Shown here piece by piece: positions 35,426 to 44,947 of a DNA stretch of 64,000 nt. A program made the translations under genes and the position numbers. The notes under the pieces are model-generated. The model had not been told where the DNA came from. It made no database searches and worked only from the letters and a program-made list of their open reading frames with translations. This stretch comes from JACCXG01 sp963785755 (GTDB taxonomy: Bacteria; Acidobacteriota; Vicinamibacteria; Vicinamibacterales; 2-12-FULL-66-21). The DNA lies in assembly GCA_963785755.1 (NCBI GenBank), contig CAWAXG010000002.1:1-64000 (forward strand). Direction: 5' to 3'. The number at the start of each line of letters is the position of its first letter. The stretch's first letter is position 1.

Positions 35426-36346
35426 ATGAACGACCCACTCACGGAAGTCATCGCGCTGCTTCAGCCGCGTGCTGTGTTCTCGAGGCGGAACAGCGGCGCC
35501 GGCCGCTGGGGCTTTCGCTACTCGGCCTTCGGCCAGCCGAGCTTCTGCGCGGTGCTCGAGGGCAGCTGCCGGTTGACCGTCGATGGCCACCGCCCCCTGA
35601 CTCTGGAAGCTGGTGACTTCGTGCTCTTGCCAGCAACGCCGGGTTTCACCATGTCGAGCCTCGAGCCAGGGCGACTCAAGCACCTCGACCCGCACGTGAC
35701 GTCAAAGGTGCCTGGTGAAACGCGCCATGGGACGCGTGGTGGGCGCCCTGACGTGCAGTGGCTCGGCGGTTGGTGTGTCTTCGACTCCCCGGATTCGACG
35801 CGGGTGGTGTCGCTGCTGCCCTCTGTCGTCCACGTGCGCGGGGTCGAACGGCTCTCCATCCTGGTGCGCCTCGTCGGCGAGGAAGCGAGCGAGCGGAGGC
35901 CAGGCCGTGACCTCGTGCTCACCCGCCTCGTGGAGGTGTTGCTCATCGAAGCGCTGAGGGCGACGCCCGGTGAGGACGCGCCTCCTGGGCTGCTGCACGG
36001 GTTGGCCGACGCGCGACTCGCGCCGGCGATACGACAGATGCACGCTCATCTCGCACGGTCGTGGACTGTGGCTCAACTCGCGAGGGCGGCCGCGCTTTCA
36101 CGGTCGGCGTTCTTCGAACGGTTCACGCGAATCGTGGGACTGGCACCGATGGAATACCTGGTCGCCTGGAGGATGGCGGTGGCGAAGGATCTGCTCCGCC
36201 GGCACGACGTCGGGCTGGCCGAGGTCGCCGAACGCGTCGGCTACGGCTCGGCGAGCACCTTCAGCACCGCGTTCAGCCGGCACGTGGGCCGGCCTCCGGG
36301 CCGCTACGCGCGCGAGGCTTCGCCGCACGGCACGACCTCACCGTGA
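35426..36346 (+). CDS. AraC family regulator with N-terminal cupin
   Basis: 306 residues. The N-terminal cupin_6 sensor domain reads AVLEGSCRLTVDGHRPLTLE, AGDFVLLPATPGFTM and SVVHVRGVERLSILVRL. The C-terminal AraC HTH reads SWTVAQLARAAALSRSAFFE, then RIVGLAPMEYLVAWRMAVAK, VGLAEVAERVGYGSASTFST and HVGRPPGRYAR. ATG 35426 (MNDPLTEVIALLQPRAVFS) matches the usual family start. The neighbouring divergent SDR is the probable target. Confidence 0.85.
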   Translation: MNDPLTEVIALLQPRAVFSRRNSGAGRWGFRYSAFGQPSFCAVLEGSCRLTVDGHRPLTLEAGDFVLLPATPGFTMSSLEPGRLKHLDPHVTSKVPGETRHGTRGGRPDVQWLGGWCVFDSPDSTRVVSLLPSVVHVRGVERLSILVRLVGEEASERRPGRDLVLTRLVEVLLIEALRATPGEDAPPGLLHGLADARLAPAIRQMHAHLARSWTVAQLARAAALSRSAFFERFTRIVGLAPMEYLVAWRMAVAKDLLRRHDVGLAEVAERVGYGSASTFSTAFSRHVGRPPGRYAREASPHGTTSP

Positions 36347-36533
36347 CCTGCGAGGCACACGGGCGGATTGACTGTGCGCTCGGCCGAGGCGTATCGTCCG
36401 CCCTGTTGGAGGTGCGTCCAGGCGAGGGCAGAAGGCGATCGGTGTCGGCGCTTTGTCTTATCGTGTCCCACACGGCCGGTGACTCGCACGCGTCACTTCC
36501 ATGATGCAGCAACATCCATCAAGGAATACCACC

Positions 36534-37499
36534 ATGAAGAAGACTCGACGCACGATCACCCGCCTTGCCGTCGCCGTTCTGGCTGCCACGCTGGGAGCCC
36601 ACTCGCTCGCCGCCACCACCTACATCTCGGTCGAGCCGATTCCGAATCGAGATGTGGTGGGGCAGGACGCGCTCGCCACCATCCTCAGCGCGGGGTATCC
36701 CAACCTCGAACGGTGGAGCCAGCGGCTCCTCAGCGACTGCGGCATCGTGCAGGACGTGATCGATGTGCTGACGGAGAATGGCGCGATCAGCACCGTCAAT
36801 TCCGGCAACACCAGCTTTACTGTGGCGGCGGGTGGCTTCGAGGCCGTCACCAATCCTTCCTTCGTGGCGACGGTCCTGGACTCCGGGGACGATCCGGTAA
36901 GTGAAGAAGACGTTGACGTGCTCGACAATGCGCTCGGGTACGTCCTGAACCAGGGCGGCACCGCACATTTCAGCCCGGATAACGCGAAGGCCTATTTCTT
37001 CTCTCTTGACTACGCGGTCGTGACATTTGACGGCACACTGACCGGCGCGGAAGCCAAGGCGTTTTTCGATTACCTGGGCACCATCGATTTCGCGCTCTGG
37101 GGCGGGCAGTTTGCCGGGTTCACGCAGATCGACTTCGCAGGTTCGCTAACGAACAATTCGATGCTGTTTCTCAAGCCTGCCGCGACGAAGCGGCGGTTCA
37201 TCGACGGCCTCTCTACCGCAGCCAGCACCACGACCGGGGCCGCGTATGTCACGCGCAACAACAACGGCGAACCCACGACGGCCCAGGCTGGCATCGCTTT
37301 TCCAGGTAATGACTGGATTGCCTTTCCCGATGGCGACCAGTACCTGACCAATCTCAACAACCCTTCTCCGCAGCTGCTGGCGGCACTGGCGTCGTTGCGG
37401 CAGCAGCATCTTCAGGCGGCGGCCGATCTTCTGGCGGCGATCCGCAAGGGCAAAGTCGATCAGTACCTCGCCCATCAATTCAGCTGCCCGACCCCGTGA
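36534..37499 (+). CDS. Secreted protein of unknown function, 321 aa
   Basis: ATG 36534 (MKKTRRTITRLAVAVLAATL) gives a Sec signal peptide cleaved near AHSLAA, with AAGGAA upstream. The mature part has no family I recognise. It contains ISVEPIPNRDVVGQDALATI, SGNTSFTVAAGGFEAVTNPS, KAYFFSLDYAVVTFDGTLTG and AATKRRFIDGLSTAASTTTG, and ends with one Cys (FSCPTP); another Cys is at LLSDCGIV. The Ser/Thr/Asn/Gly-rich, beta-prone composition suggests an extracellular or outer-membrane-associated protein. It reads cleanly in one frame and stands alone. Confidence 0.6.
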   Translation: MKKTRRTITRLAVAVLAATLGAHSLAATTYISVEPIPNRDVVGQDALATILSAGYPNLERWSQRLLSDCGIVQDVIDVLTENGAISTVNSGNTSFTVAAGGFEAVTNPSFVATVLDSGDDPVSEEDVDVLDNALGYVLNQGGTAHFSPDNAKAYFFSLDYAVVTFDGTLTGAEAKAFFDYLGTIDFALWGGQFAGFTQIDFAGSLTNNSMLFLKPAATKRRFIDGLSTAASTTTGAAYVTRNNNGEPTTAQAGIAFPGNDWIAFPDGDQYLTNLNNPSPQLLAALASLRQQHLQAAADLLAAIRKGKVDQYLAHQFSCPTP

Positions 37500-37612
37500 G
37501 GCCCGCAGCTGACCGATGAGCTCGTTCGCATTACAGCGCGAGTGAGTAATCCGCGGCCGGAAGTCACCACAATCGCCGAGCCGCTGAGACTCTCAGCACG
37601 CCCATCACGAGG

Positions 37613-38290
37613 TCAGCTGTCAGGCGCTGTCGCCAGGCCGAGCCGTGCGGCCATGTTCACCAGCGCGGGCAGCGAGTCGGCCTTCATCTTTCGCATCACC
37701 TGGCCCCGGTGCGCCTTCACCGTAATCTCACTGATCCCGAGCTCGCCTCCCACTTGTTTGTTCAAGAGACCAGAGACGACCAGCGCCATGACTTCACGCT
37801 CGCGCGGCGTGAGCGAGGCGTAACTCTCACGAAGCGCCTTCATCTTCGCTTCGTGCTCCAGTGCACGGCGACTACGCTCGAGGGCATCCCGGGTTGCCCC
37901 CAGAAGCGCCTCGTCGCCGAATGGCTTCGTCAGGAACTCAACGGCCCCCGCCTTCATCGCCCGGACGCTCGTGGGGACATCGCCGCATCCCGTGATGAAG
38001 ACGACTGGCATGTCCGCCCGATCGACAGCGACGCGTTTCTGAAGATCCAGACCGCTGAGGTCCGGCAGGGCGACGTCGAGTACCAGGCAGCTCGGACCCA
38101 CGGCTCGGGGACGAGCCAGGAACTCCTGCGCCGACGCGAATGTCTCGGGCTGCCAGCCCGACACCTGAATCAGCAATTCCAAAGATTCGCGCACCGAGAC
38201 GTCGTCGTCGACGACGAAGACAATCGGCGTGGCCGCCGGCGCACGCGAGGTCCCGGAGTGTCTGCCATCTAGCGTCGCGATCGAGGTCAT
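37613..38290 (-). CDS. FixJ/NarL-type response regulator
   Basis: 225 residues. The receiver domain has IVFVVDDDVSVRESLELLI, phospho-acceptor in CLVLDVALPDLSGLDLQ, Thr/Ser in VVFITGCGD and Lys in EFLTKPFGDE. The LuxR HTH has SLTPREREVMALVVSGLLNK and ISEITVKAHRGQVMRKM. ATG 38290 is preferred over the upstream ATG because AAGGAGACCGAC precedes it, and the extra 56 residues are non-conserved. No histidine kinase gene is adjacent, so it is an orphan regulator here. Confidence 0.9.
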   Translation of the reverse strand: MTSIATLDGRHSGTSRAPAATPIVFVVDDDVSVRESLELLIQVSGWQPETFASAQEFLARPRAVGPSCLVLDVALPDLSGLDLQKRVAVDRADMPVVFITGCGDVPTSVRAMKAGAVEFLTKPFGDEALLGATRDALERSRRALEHEAKMKALRESYASLTPREREVMALVVSGLLNKQVGGELGISEITVKAHRGQVMRKMKADSLPALVNMAARLGLATAPDS

Positions 38291-38496
38291 GTCGGTCTCC
38301 TTGCTCTTTCTCCGCTGCTGTCGGCACAGCGTACCGATCGGAGGCCGGCCCTCGCATCCCGAGAAACGGGTAATTGTCACTTCCCGGATGGGTTGTACGG
38401 ATTGATACCTCGAACGGGTTATTCGCCCGGCGCAGTGGGGCTCGTTGAAGGGTCTCAAACTCCAGGACTGCTAAGGGCGAGCGCGCGATACCTTGG

Positions 38497-38767
38497 CACG
38501 AGTCGCGGATTCACGCGGATTCACGCGGATGAGCAGCGGTCGTGTGACGCGGCCTTCCGGCGGACAACGGTATCCTGGCTTCAAGGCATGGGTCGGGGCG
38601 GCGGCCGGATGGCCGCCGCTGGAGCCGCGCTACGCGCGGCCCCGACCCTCACCACGTTGAGTCAGGCACGATGGTCCCCAGGGACCGGCCGGCACGACCG
38701 CTTGCCGATCTGGAGCCGCGAGCGCTCGCCCAGATCCGCGTAAATCCGCGAAAATCCGCGATTCGTG
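38497..38767. mobile_element. MITE-like element, copy 2, 34-bp terminal inverted repeats
   Basis: 271 bases bounded by inverted repeats of about 34 bases with some five mismatches. The left arm starts CACGAGTCGCGGATTCACGC; the right arm ends AAATCCGCGATTCGTG. Each arm is made of two or three CGCGGAT units. The interior shares ordered landmarks with 17344-17593, including AGCAGCGGTCGTG next to the left arm. It lies between the FixJ-like gene and a short relic reading frame. Confidence 0.65.
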
Positions 38768-38825
38768 ATCGTGGCGATCAGCCGCTGTACGTACCGTGTA
38801 ACCTAAAAGGGCGCGAACCTGGCAC

Positions 38826-38921
38826 ATGGTGAAGCGCATTTCGATACTCTTGGTCCTGTCGATCGCCGCGAGTTCGGCGAACGCCCAGGAACGGGAGTGT
38901 CTGAAGTCCGGTGCTGAATAA
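38826..38921 (+). CDS. 31-residue reading frame encoding a signal peptide and short tail
   Basis: ATG 38826 to TAA 38919-38921 encodes MVKRISILLVLSIAASSANA followed by QERECLKSGAE. The first 20 residues are a perfect Sec signal peptide ending in ANA. Only 11 residues would be secreted. It stops five bases before the formylglycine-enzyme start. It could be a truncated 5' end of a lost secreted gene or a tiny leader peptide. Confidence 0.3.
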   Translation: MVKRISILLVLSIAASSANAQERECLKSGAE

Positions 38922-38926
38922 CGCCC

Positions 38927-40111
38927 ATGAGTAGTCGCCGCGCCAAGCCCGTCAAGGCCCCCGCACCGCGCCGGTTCACAAGCGCGCGCGTGTGGATCGC
39001 CATCGTGCTCATCGGCGGAGCCGTGGTCTATGGCTTCATGGCAACGCGCGCGACACCGCCGGCGACTGAGACGAATGCGACGCTCGCATCAGCGTCACTA
39101 TCATCGCCGTCAACATCATCAGGTTTCCTTTCAACCGTCGAAAACAAGACCCGGCCCTCCGGGCCCGCGCCCGATGGCATGGTGTGGATTCCCGGTGGGG
39201 AATTCTCGATGGGCGCGCAGGATCCGCCGGACATGCACGATGCGGTCGGCATGCAGGCGACGACCGACTCGCGTCCCGTGCATCGCGTCTCCGTGGACGG
39301 CTTCTGGATGGACGCGACGGAAGTGACCAACGCACAGTTCGCCGCCTTCGTGAAGGCGACCGGGTACGTCACCGTGGCCGAGCGCACGCCGCGCGCCGAG
39401 GATTTTCCCGGCGCGCCGGCGGACAAGCTGGTTGCCGGATCGGTGCTCTTCTCGCCGCCGGGCCGTCCCGTCCCGCTGACGGATCACTTTCAATGGTGGA
39501 CCTACGTGAAGGGCGCGAACTGGCGTCGTCCGTCCGGTCCGGCAAGCTCGATCCAGGGGAAGGAACGATGGCCGGTCGTGCATGTGGCCTATGAAGACGC
39601 GCTCGCGTACGCGCAGTGGGCCGGCAAGCGCCTGCCCACCGAAGCGGAATGGGAGTTTGCGGCGCGCGGCGGCCTCAGCGGCAAGATCTTTCCGTGGGGC
39701 GACGACTTCAAGAAGGACGGCCGCTGGATGGCCAACAGCCACCAGGGCGACTTCCCCAATCACGACACGGGCGCCGACACCTTCATGGGCATCGCACCCG
39801 TGGCGCAGTTCCCCGCGAACGGGTACGGGCTGCACGACGTCGGCGGCAACGTGTGGGAATGGGTGAGCGATTGGTATCGCCCTGACTATTACGGCCAGCT
39901 GGCAGCGGCCGGAGCCGTCGCCCGCAACCCGCAAGGGCCCGCCGACTCGCTCGATCCCAGCGAGCCAGGTGCGAAGTCACGCGTCCATCGCGGCGGATCC
40001 TTTCTCTGCACCGATCAGTACTGCTCACGCTACATGGTCGGCACGCGCGGCAAGGGTGAGATCAGCACCGGCACGAACCATCTCGGCTTCCGCTGCGTGA
40101 AACCGCTTTAG
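38927..40111 (+). CDS. Formylglycine-generating enzyme family protein, membrane-anchored
   Basis: 394 residues with an N-terminal membrane anchor (FTSARVWIAIVLIGGAVVYG), a Ser/Thr-rich linker and a SUMF1/FGE domain. Domain blocks are GMVWIPGGEFSMGAQDPPDM, FWMDATEVTNAQFAAFVKAT, GKRLPTEAEWEFAARGGLSG, NGYGLHDVGGNVWEWVSDWY and LGFRCV. The catalytic cysteine pair is present in RGGSFLCTDQYCSRY, with the C-x4-C spacing of human FGE (C336/C341). So it should be a true sulfatase-activating oxygenase rather than a non-catalytic SUMF1 homologue. It would act outside the cytoplasmic membrane. The only sulfatase sequence in the window is the relic at 1416-2060. Confidence 0.85.
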   Translation: MSSRRAKPVKAPAPRRFTSARVWIAIVLIGGAVVYGFMATRATPPATETNATLASASLSSPSTSSGFLSTVENKTRPSGPAPDGMVWIPGGEFSMGAQDPPDMHDAVGMQATTDSRPVHRVSVDGFWMDATEVTNAQFAAFVKATGYVTVAERTPRAEDFPGAPADKLVAGSVLFSPPGRPVPLTDHFQWWTYVKGANWRRPSGPASSIQGKERWPVVHVAYEDALAYAQWAGKRLPTEAEWEFAARGGLSGKIFPWGDDFKKDGRWMANSHQGDFPNHDTGADTFMGIAPVAQFPANGYGLHDVGGNVWEWVSDWYRPDYYGQLAAAGAVARNPQGPADSLDPSEPGAKSRVHRGGSFLCTDQYCSRYMVGTRGKGEISTGTNHLGFRCVKPL

Positions 40112-40151
40112 GATGAGTAGCCGCAGCGGGCCTGAGAGGAGCACCTGACCA

Positions 40152-41880
40152 TGGCCGTACCGCGTTACCCAGCCTGTACCAGATCAACACCCGCGTCTGG
40201 CTGACCGACCTGTCGCGCGGCCTTCGCCGCAAAGCGACGCTGGATGACATTCCCGACGCCGAGCTCGATCGCATCGCAGCGATGGGCTTCGACTGGGTCT
40301 GGCTCTTGAGCGTCTGGCAGACGGGCTCCGTCGCGCAGCAGATCTCGCGCACGAATCCCGAGTGGCTGCACGAGTTCCAGGAGACGCTGCCCGATTTACG
40401 AGACGACGATATCGCGGGCTCGGGGTTCGCGATCACCGGGTACACGGTGCATGGAGCGCTCGGCGGCGACGAGGCGCTGGCGCGGATCCGCGAACGGCTT
40501 CGCCGCCGCGGGCTGCGGCTGATGCTGGATTTCGTGCCGAACCACACCGCACCCGATCATCCCTGGGCGACCGATCACCCTGAGTACTATGTGGCCGGGA
40601 CCGCATCCGATCTGGAGCGCGAACCGCACAACTACACGCGCATCAAGGGGACGGCCGGTCATCGGGTGCTGGCCATGGGACGTGATCCGTACTTCGCCGG
40701 CTGGCCGGACACGATCCAGCTCGATTACAGCAATCCCGCCACACAAGAAGCCATGGCCAGGGAGCTCCTGAGAATCGCGGGACAGTGTGACGGGCTCCGT
40801 TGCGACATGGCGATGCTGGTGCTGCCGGACGTGTTCGAACGAACCTGGGGCCGCAGCGCGCCGCTCTTCTGGCCGGACGCGATCCGGCGCGTGCGCGCGA
40901 GCGTCCCCGGCTTCTGCTTCATGGCGGAAGTCTATTGGGACCGGGAATGGACGATGCTCCAGCAAGGGTTCGACTACGCCTACGACAAGCGGCAGTACGA
41001 TCGGCTTCGCGATGGTCACGCCGTCCCGGTGCGGGAACATCTCCACGCGGGTCTGGACTACCAGGCCAAGCTCGCGCGCTTCATGGAGAATCATGACGAG
41101 CCGCGGGCGGCCGCTACTTTCGCGCCGGCGATGCACGAAGCGGCAGCGATCATCACCTACCTGTCGCCTGGTCTGCGGTTCTTCCATCAGGGTCAGTTCG
41201 AAGGCCGCAGGAAGCGTATTTCGCCGCACCTCGTCCGAGCGCCAGTCGAACCCGCTGACGGCTCGCTGCAGCGGTTCTACGACCGCCTCCTGACCGCGCT
41301 GCGCCATCCGGCCGTTCGCGACGGTGACTGGCGGCTGCTCGAGTGTGTGCCGGCATGGGAGCACAACTGGACGTCCGACTGTTTCGTGGCGTGGATGTGG
41401 ACCGGGACGGCCGGCGAGCGCCGCCTCGTCGTGGTCAACTATGCCGCGAACCAGAGCCAGTGCTACGTTCGCTTACCGCTTCAGGAGCTCAGTGGCCGGT
41501 CGGTGCGCTTGCAGGATCTGATGGGCCCTGCCGGTTTCGATCGTGAGGGAAGCGATCTCGACGCACGCGGTCTCTACATGGATATGCCGGCATGGGGTTA
41601 CCACGTGTTCGACGTCAAGGCCTGTGAATCACGCCGCGATGATCGGTGGGCTAATCCGCACTTCAGGTCGGACCGTCGTCTGGCTGCCGCTCACGTCTGG
41701 ATGAGCGCGCGGAGATTGATCCCGCTCCACAAGCGGTCGCGCACGGTCCGGGTGAGGGCGAGCGAGTGCGCGCCTGGCGTGGTGACCGCGAAGATCCGCC
41801 GCGACGTGACGTCTGCCGCCGCGGGCACACGATTCGAGGCGACCAGTCCTTTCGCCTCGAGCCGATCCAGCGTCGCGTAG
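40152..41880 (+). CDS. GH13 alpha-amylase family enzyme; frameshift near the start, run-on C-terminus
   Basis: A (beta/alpha)8 glycoside hydrolase. The segment SLYQINTRVWLTDLSRGLRR at about 40172 is out of frame with ATG 40152 (good GAGGAG site). One base lost near 40170 would join them, giving about 495 residues of domain. GH13 regions: LMLDFVPNHTA (region I), GLRCDMAML with the nucleophile Asp (II), FMAEVYWDREW with the acid Glu (III) and ENHDEPR (IV). The natural end is probably near MPAWGYHVFDV (about 41625); the frame then runs on to 41880 over the antisense of a PadR gene, so the last 80 residues look spurious. There is no signal peptide, so it is a cytoplasmic enzyme acting on alpha-glucans or a related sugar. 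Confidence 0.75.
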
Positions 41881-42044
41881 ACCGATCCGATGGTGACGTC
41901 GCGTTCGGTCACCTCTTCCAGCTCGCGGCGCACGTTCATGCCGTACGCCTCGTTGCTCAGGCGGGCCATGCGAACGACGGCGAGCATGACCTGTTCCTCG
42001 AAGGCACCGAGCTGGACCGGGGCAACCCGTTTGTGGCGTTTCAT
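41691..42044 (-). CDS. PadR family transcriptional regulator
   Basis: 117 residues: LGAFEEQVMLAVVRMARLSN, EAYGMNVRRELEEVTERDV, TIGSVYATLDRLEAKGLVAS and RRIFAVTTPGAHSLALT. This is the PadR winged helix plus a C-terminal helix. It lies 16 bases downstream of an ADOP permease on the same strand, so the pair is one operon. It probably represses from the palindrome at 44709-44727. It overlaps the run-on tail of the convergent GH13 frame. Confidence 0.85.
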   Translation of the reverse strand: MKRHKRVAPVQLGAFEEQVMLAVVRMARLSNEAYGMNVRRELEEVTERDVTIGSVYATLDRLEAKGLVASNRVPAAADVTSRRIFAVTTPGAHSLALTRTVRDRLWSGINLRALIQT

Positions 42045-42060
42045 GTCGCTCCTGTTGCGA

Positions 42061-44703
42061 TCAACTGTGACGCAGCACGGCTGCCGGGTCGGTCAAGCTC
42101 GCGCGACGTGCCGGCACGAACGCCGCCAGCAGGCCAACAATGAGCAGAACACCCACCGCACCAGCCATCGACAGCGGATCGCTGGCCACGACGCCGTAGA
42201 GCATCGAGGTCAGCAGTCTTGCCCCGCTCAGAGCAGCGGCGATCCCGATCGCGCAGCCCAGCGCGACCAGTGCCGCGCCGCGCGTCAGCACTTGTCGAAT
42301 CACCCGGGTGGGGCTCTGGCCGAGCGCGATGCGGATGCCGTATTCGCGCGACCGGCGCTGCACGAAATGCGAGATGACCCCATACACCCCGACGGCTCCG
42401 AGCACGAGCGCAAGAGTCGTCAGGATGGTGACGAGCGTCACCACCTGCCCGACCGGTCCAACCGCGAGATCGAAGACATTGCGCAGCGTAGTCACCTGCT
42501 GGATGGCGAGATGACGGCTCTCGCGCTCTATCGTCTGCCGTGCCGCCTGAACGAGTGGGGCAAGGTTCGCGCGATCTGTCGCCCGCACGACGAGGGACAC
42601 TTGCGTGTACACGAACGGCATCTGCGGATAGAGCACGTAGCGTGCAGGAACCGGCCCGTCGACCAGCGCGGCCTCCGCCGCGTTCGACACGACGCCGATG
42701 ATGCGCTCACCGGCCTCGTCCATGGTCTGCAGGACCTGTCCGATCGGGTCCTCGTTGGGGAAGAACTTCGCGGCGAGCGCCTCGTTGACGATGACGACCC
42801 GCTCGCTGCCGGCGCGGTCAGAGGATGAGAAATTACGCCCCCGACCGACGCGCATGCCCATGACCGTGAGGTAATCGTGAGTCACGAAACGCATCGCCGC
42901 GGTCGCGTTCAGATTTCCGCGTCCGCGGACGGCCAGGTTCCAATTGTCACCGCTGGCACGAAGCGGCAGCTTCTGCGCGGCGCCGACTGACTGAACACCG
43001 GGAAGCGCCTGCAGCGCCGTCAGCACGGTTTCGACGGCGAGCCGCCGCTCGCTCATGCTCAGCCCGGCAGGCATCGTCGTATCGACAATGACGACCCCGT
43101 CCACGTCAACTCCCGGATCGATGGCGCGGAGATTGACCACGCTGCGAATGAGCAGGCCGGCCCCGGCGGCGAGCAGAACGGCGAGGGCCACCTGCCCCAC
43201 CACCAGCGCACTTTCGAACGCTCCCCCACGCGTGCCGACGCCGCCGGTGCGCGTCGTGGCGAGCACGGCCTGGAGATTGCCGCCGCGCCACAACACTGCG
43301 CCAGGCACGGCGGCGACGAGCACCGCCGCGGCGAGCGCCGCCGTCATCGAGGCCCAGAATACGCGCCAGTCGAGGTGGGCGGTGTCGGCCAGCACGCCAA
43401 GCGGTAATGCCTGCAGGAGCACCTGGAAACCGGCAACCGCCAGCACCGCCCCGATCGCGCCGGCGGACGCGCCGAGCAGCAGCGATTCGGCGAGCAATTG
43501 TTGAATGAGCCGCTGGCGCGTGGCGCCGAGCGCGGCGCGCACGCTGATCTCGGTGGCACGGGCGTCGACCTGGCCGAGCATCAGCGCCGCCAGGTTCGCG
43601 CAGGCAATGAGCAGGATCACCGCCATCGCAATCAATGTGGCCATCAGCGCGGGCTTCACGTCGCCGACGAAGAACTCCCGCGCGGACCTGATCGACGGGT
43701 TGCGTGTCTTGTCCCACTGCGGATTCGGGTACTGGAAGTTGGCGGCCAGCAGGTTCGCCAGCGCGCGCAGCGGACCGTCCATGTGCGCGAGCGTCTGGCC
43801 CTCGGCGACGCGGCCGACCAGCGTGTACCGCCCGGATCGGTTCTCCGGATTCATCGGGGCCGCCGTCCACACGCGCGTGGCCGGACTTGGAAACCAGAAC
43901 CCTCGCGGCATGACGCCCACGACCGTCCGCGCGACGCCGCCGAGTTGCAACGGCTTCCCGACGATGTCCGGATCGCTGCCCAACTCCTGCCACAACGAAT
44001 GGCTCAGCACGGCGACCATCTCTGCCCCGACCAGATCCTCGCCCTGCTTGAACGTTCTCCCGAGCATCGCCGGCCGGCCAAGCACATCGAACAGCTCCGA
44101 GGACACGGCGATGCCGGGAATCAGCCGCAGCGGCTGGCCTGCGGACTCGAGCGTCACGTCTTCGGGCCGATACGCCGCCATGCGTTGGAATCCCGGAAAG
44201 TTCGGGCGCAGCCTGAGGAACTCCTGCTCGCGCCACGAGCCGCCGAACCAGAGCACGCCAACCTGCTCCTCCTTCACGATCGGCAGCGGATCGAGAAGGA
44301 TTGTCCCGGCGACGCTGGACACCGCGGCGGTTCCACCTGCGCCGAGCGCGAGTGTGGCGATGGCCAGCGCCGCATAGACGGGCCGGCTGATAAGCCGCCT
44401 GACCGCGTAACGACCGTCCATGATCCAGCTCTCGTACATGGGTCCTCCCGGCCGAAGCCGGTTGGCGTCCGGCTCGAATCCTGTCATGCCGCGCCACCAG
44501 CCCCGGCGGAGCAGCGCCGGCGTGGAGCCGAGCGCCTGACGCCACGCCCAGCGGCGCGCGGCCAGTTCTCCCTGCGCGACGACCCGCCGCTGGAACTCAG
44601 CGGTGAGCTCGCTCAGGACCTCGTCGCGCTCCGCGATCGGTAGCAACGCGCGGAATATCGCGCGGACGCCGAGCGGGGGACGCCACGGGGGCAAGGGGGT
44701 CAT
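42061..44703 (-). CDS. ADOP-type ABC transporter permease
   Basis: 880 residues in one uninterrupted frame. The prefix domain (AIFRALLPIAERDEVLSELT, AEFQRRVVAQGELAARRWAW) precedes the first MacB/FtsX half (VYAALAIATLALGAGGTAAV, LIACANLAALMLGQVDARAT). The second half ends VGLLAAFVPARRASLTDPAA. No ATPase partner is adjacent. ATG 44703 lies six bases from a perfect palindrome that overlaps a TACAAT -10, so the transcript is nearly leaderless and repression there would be tight. It forms an operon with the PadR gene downstream. Confidence 0.9.
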   Translation of the reverse strand: MTPLPPWRPPLGVRAIFRALLPIAERDEVLSELTAEFQRRVVAQGELAARRWAWRQALGSTPALLRRGWWRGMTGFEPDANRLRPGGPMYESWIMDGRYAVRRLISRPVYAALAIATLALGAGGTAAVSSVAGTILLDPLPIVKEEQVGVLWFGGSWREQEFLRLRPNFPGFQRMAAYRPEDVTLESAGQPLRLIPGIAVSSELFDVLGRPAMLGRTFKQGEDLVGAEMVAVLSHSLWQELGSDPDIVGKPLQLGGVARTVVGVMPRGFWFPSPATRVWTAAPMNPENRSGRYTLVGRVAEGQTLAHMDGPLRALANLLAANFQYPNPQWDKTRNPSIRSAREFFVGDVKPALMATLIAMAVILLIACANLAALMLGQVDARATEISVRAALGATRQRLIQQLLAESLLLGASAGAIGAVLAVAGFQVLLQALPLGVLADTAHLDWRVFWASMTAALAAAVLVAAVPGAVLWRGGNLQAVLATTRTGGVGTRGGAFESALVVGQVALAVLLAAGAGLLIRSVVNLRAIDPGVDVDGVVIVDTTMPAGLSMSERRLAVETVLTALQALPGVQSVGAAQKLPLRASGDNWNLAVRGRGNLNATAAMRFVTHDYLTVMGMRVGRGRNFSSSDRAGSERVVIVNEALAAKFFPNEDPIGQVLQTMDEAGERIIGVVSNAAEAALVDGPVPARYVLYPQMPFVYTQVSLVVRATDRANLAPLVQAARQTIERESRHLAIQQVTTLRNVFDLAVGPVGQVVTLVTILTTLALVLGAVGVYGVISHFVQRRSREYGIRIALGQSPTRVIRQVLTRGAALVALGCAIGIAAALSGARLLTSMLYGVVASDPLSMAGAVGVLLIVGLLAAFVPARRASLTDPAAVLRHS

Positions 44704-44708
44704 GACGG

Positions 44709-44727
44709 CTTTCTACATTGTAGAAAG
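44709..44727 (-). promoter_or_regulatory. Perfect palindromic operator over the -10 of the ADOP-padR operon
   Basis: CTTTCTACATTGTAGAAAG is a perfect inverted repeat with 8-base arms and a 3-base centre. On the reverse strand it contains TACAAT, which fits a -10, with TTTCCC 17 bases upstream as a weak -35. The downstream ATG is at 44703. The TACA-N-TGTA style matches operators of PadR/BlaI-type winged-helix repressors, and a padR gene is in the operon. Confidence 0.6.
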
Positions 44728-44947
44728 ACGGGCGTACTCGGGAAAGGGTTTATTTGCTGGTGCAGGTGCCGAGTGCCTGGTGCAGGCATCCCGGGTACTC
44801 TCGACCGTCAAGAGGCATGCACGGGCTGCAATCACGTCGGTCGAGACGTGGGCTTGTCGACGAAACGCCGACGTGCGCGGGTCCACGCGGATTTAGCACA
44901 CAAGGCCGAGCCACGCGATCCGCGGGGGCGCGGGCGGTCGTCCGCCG

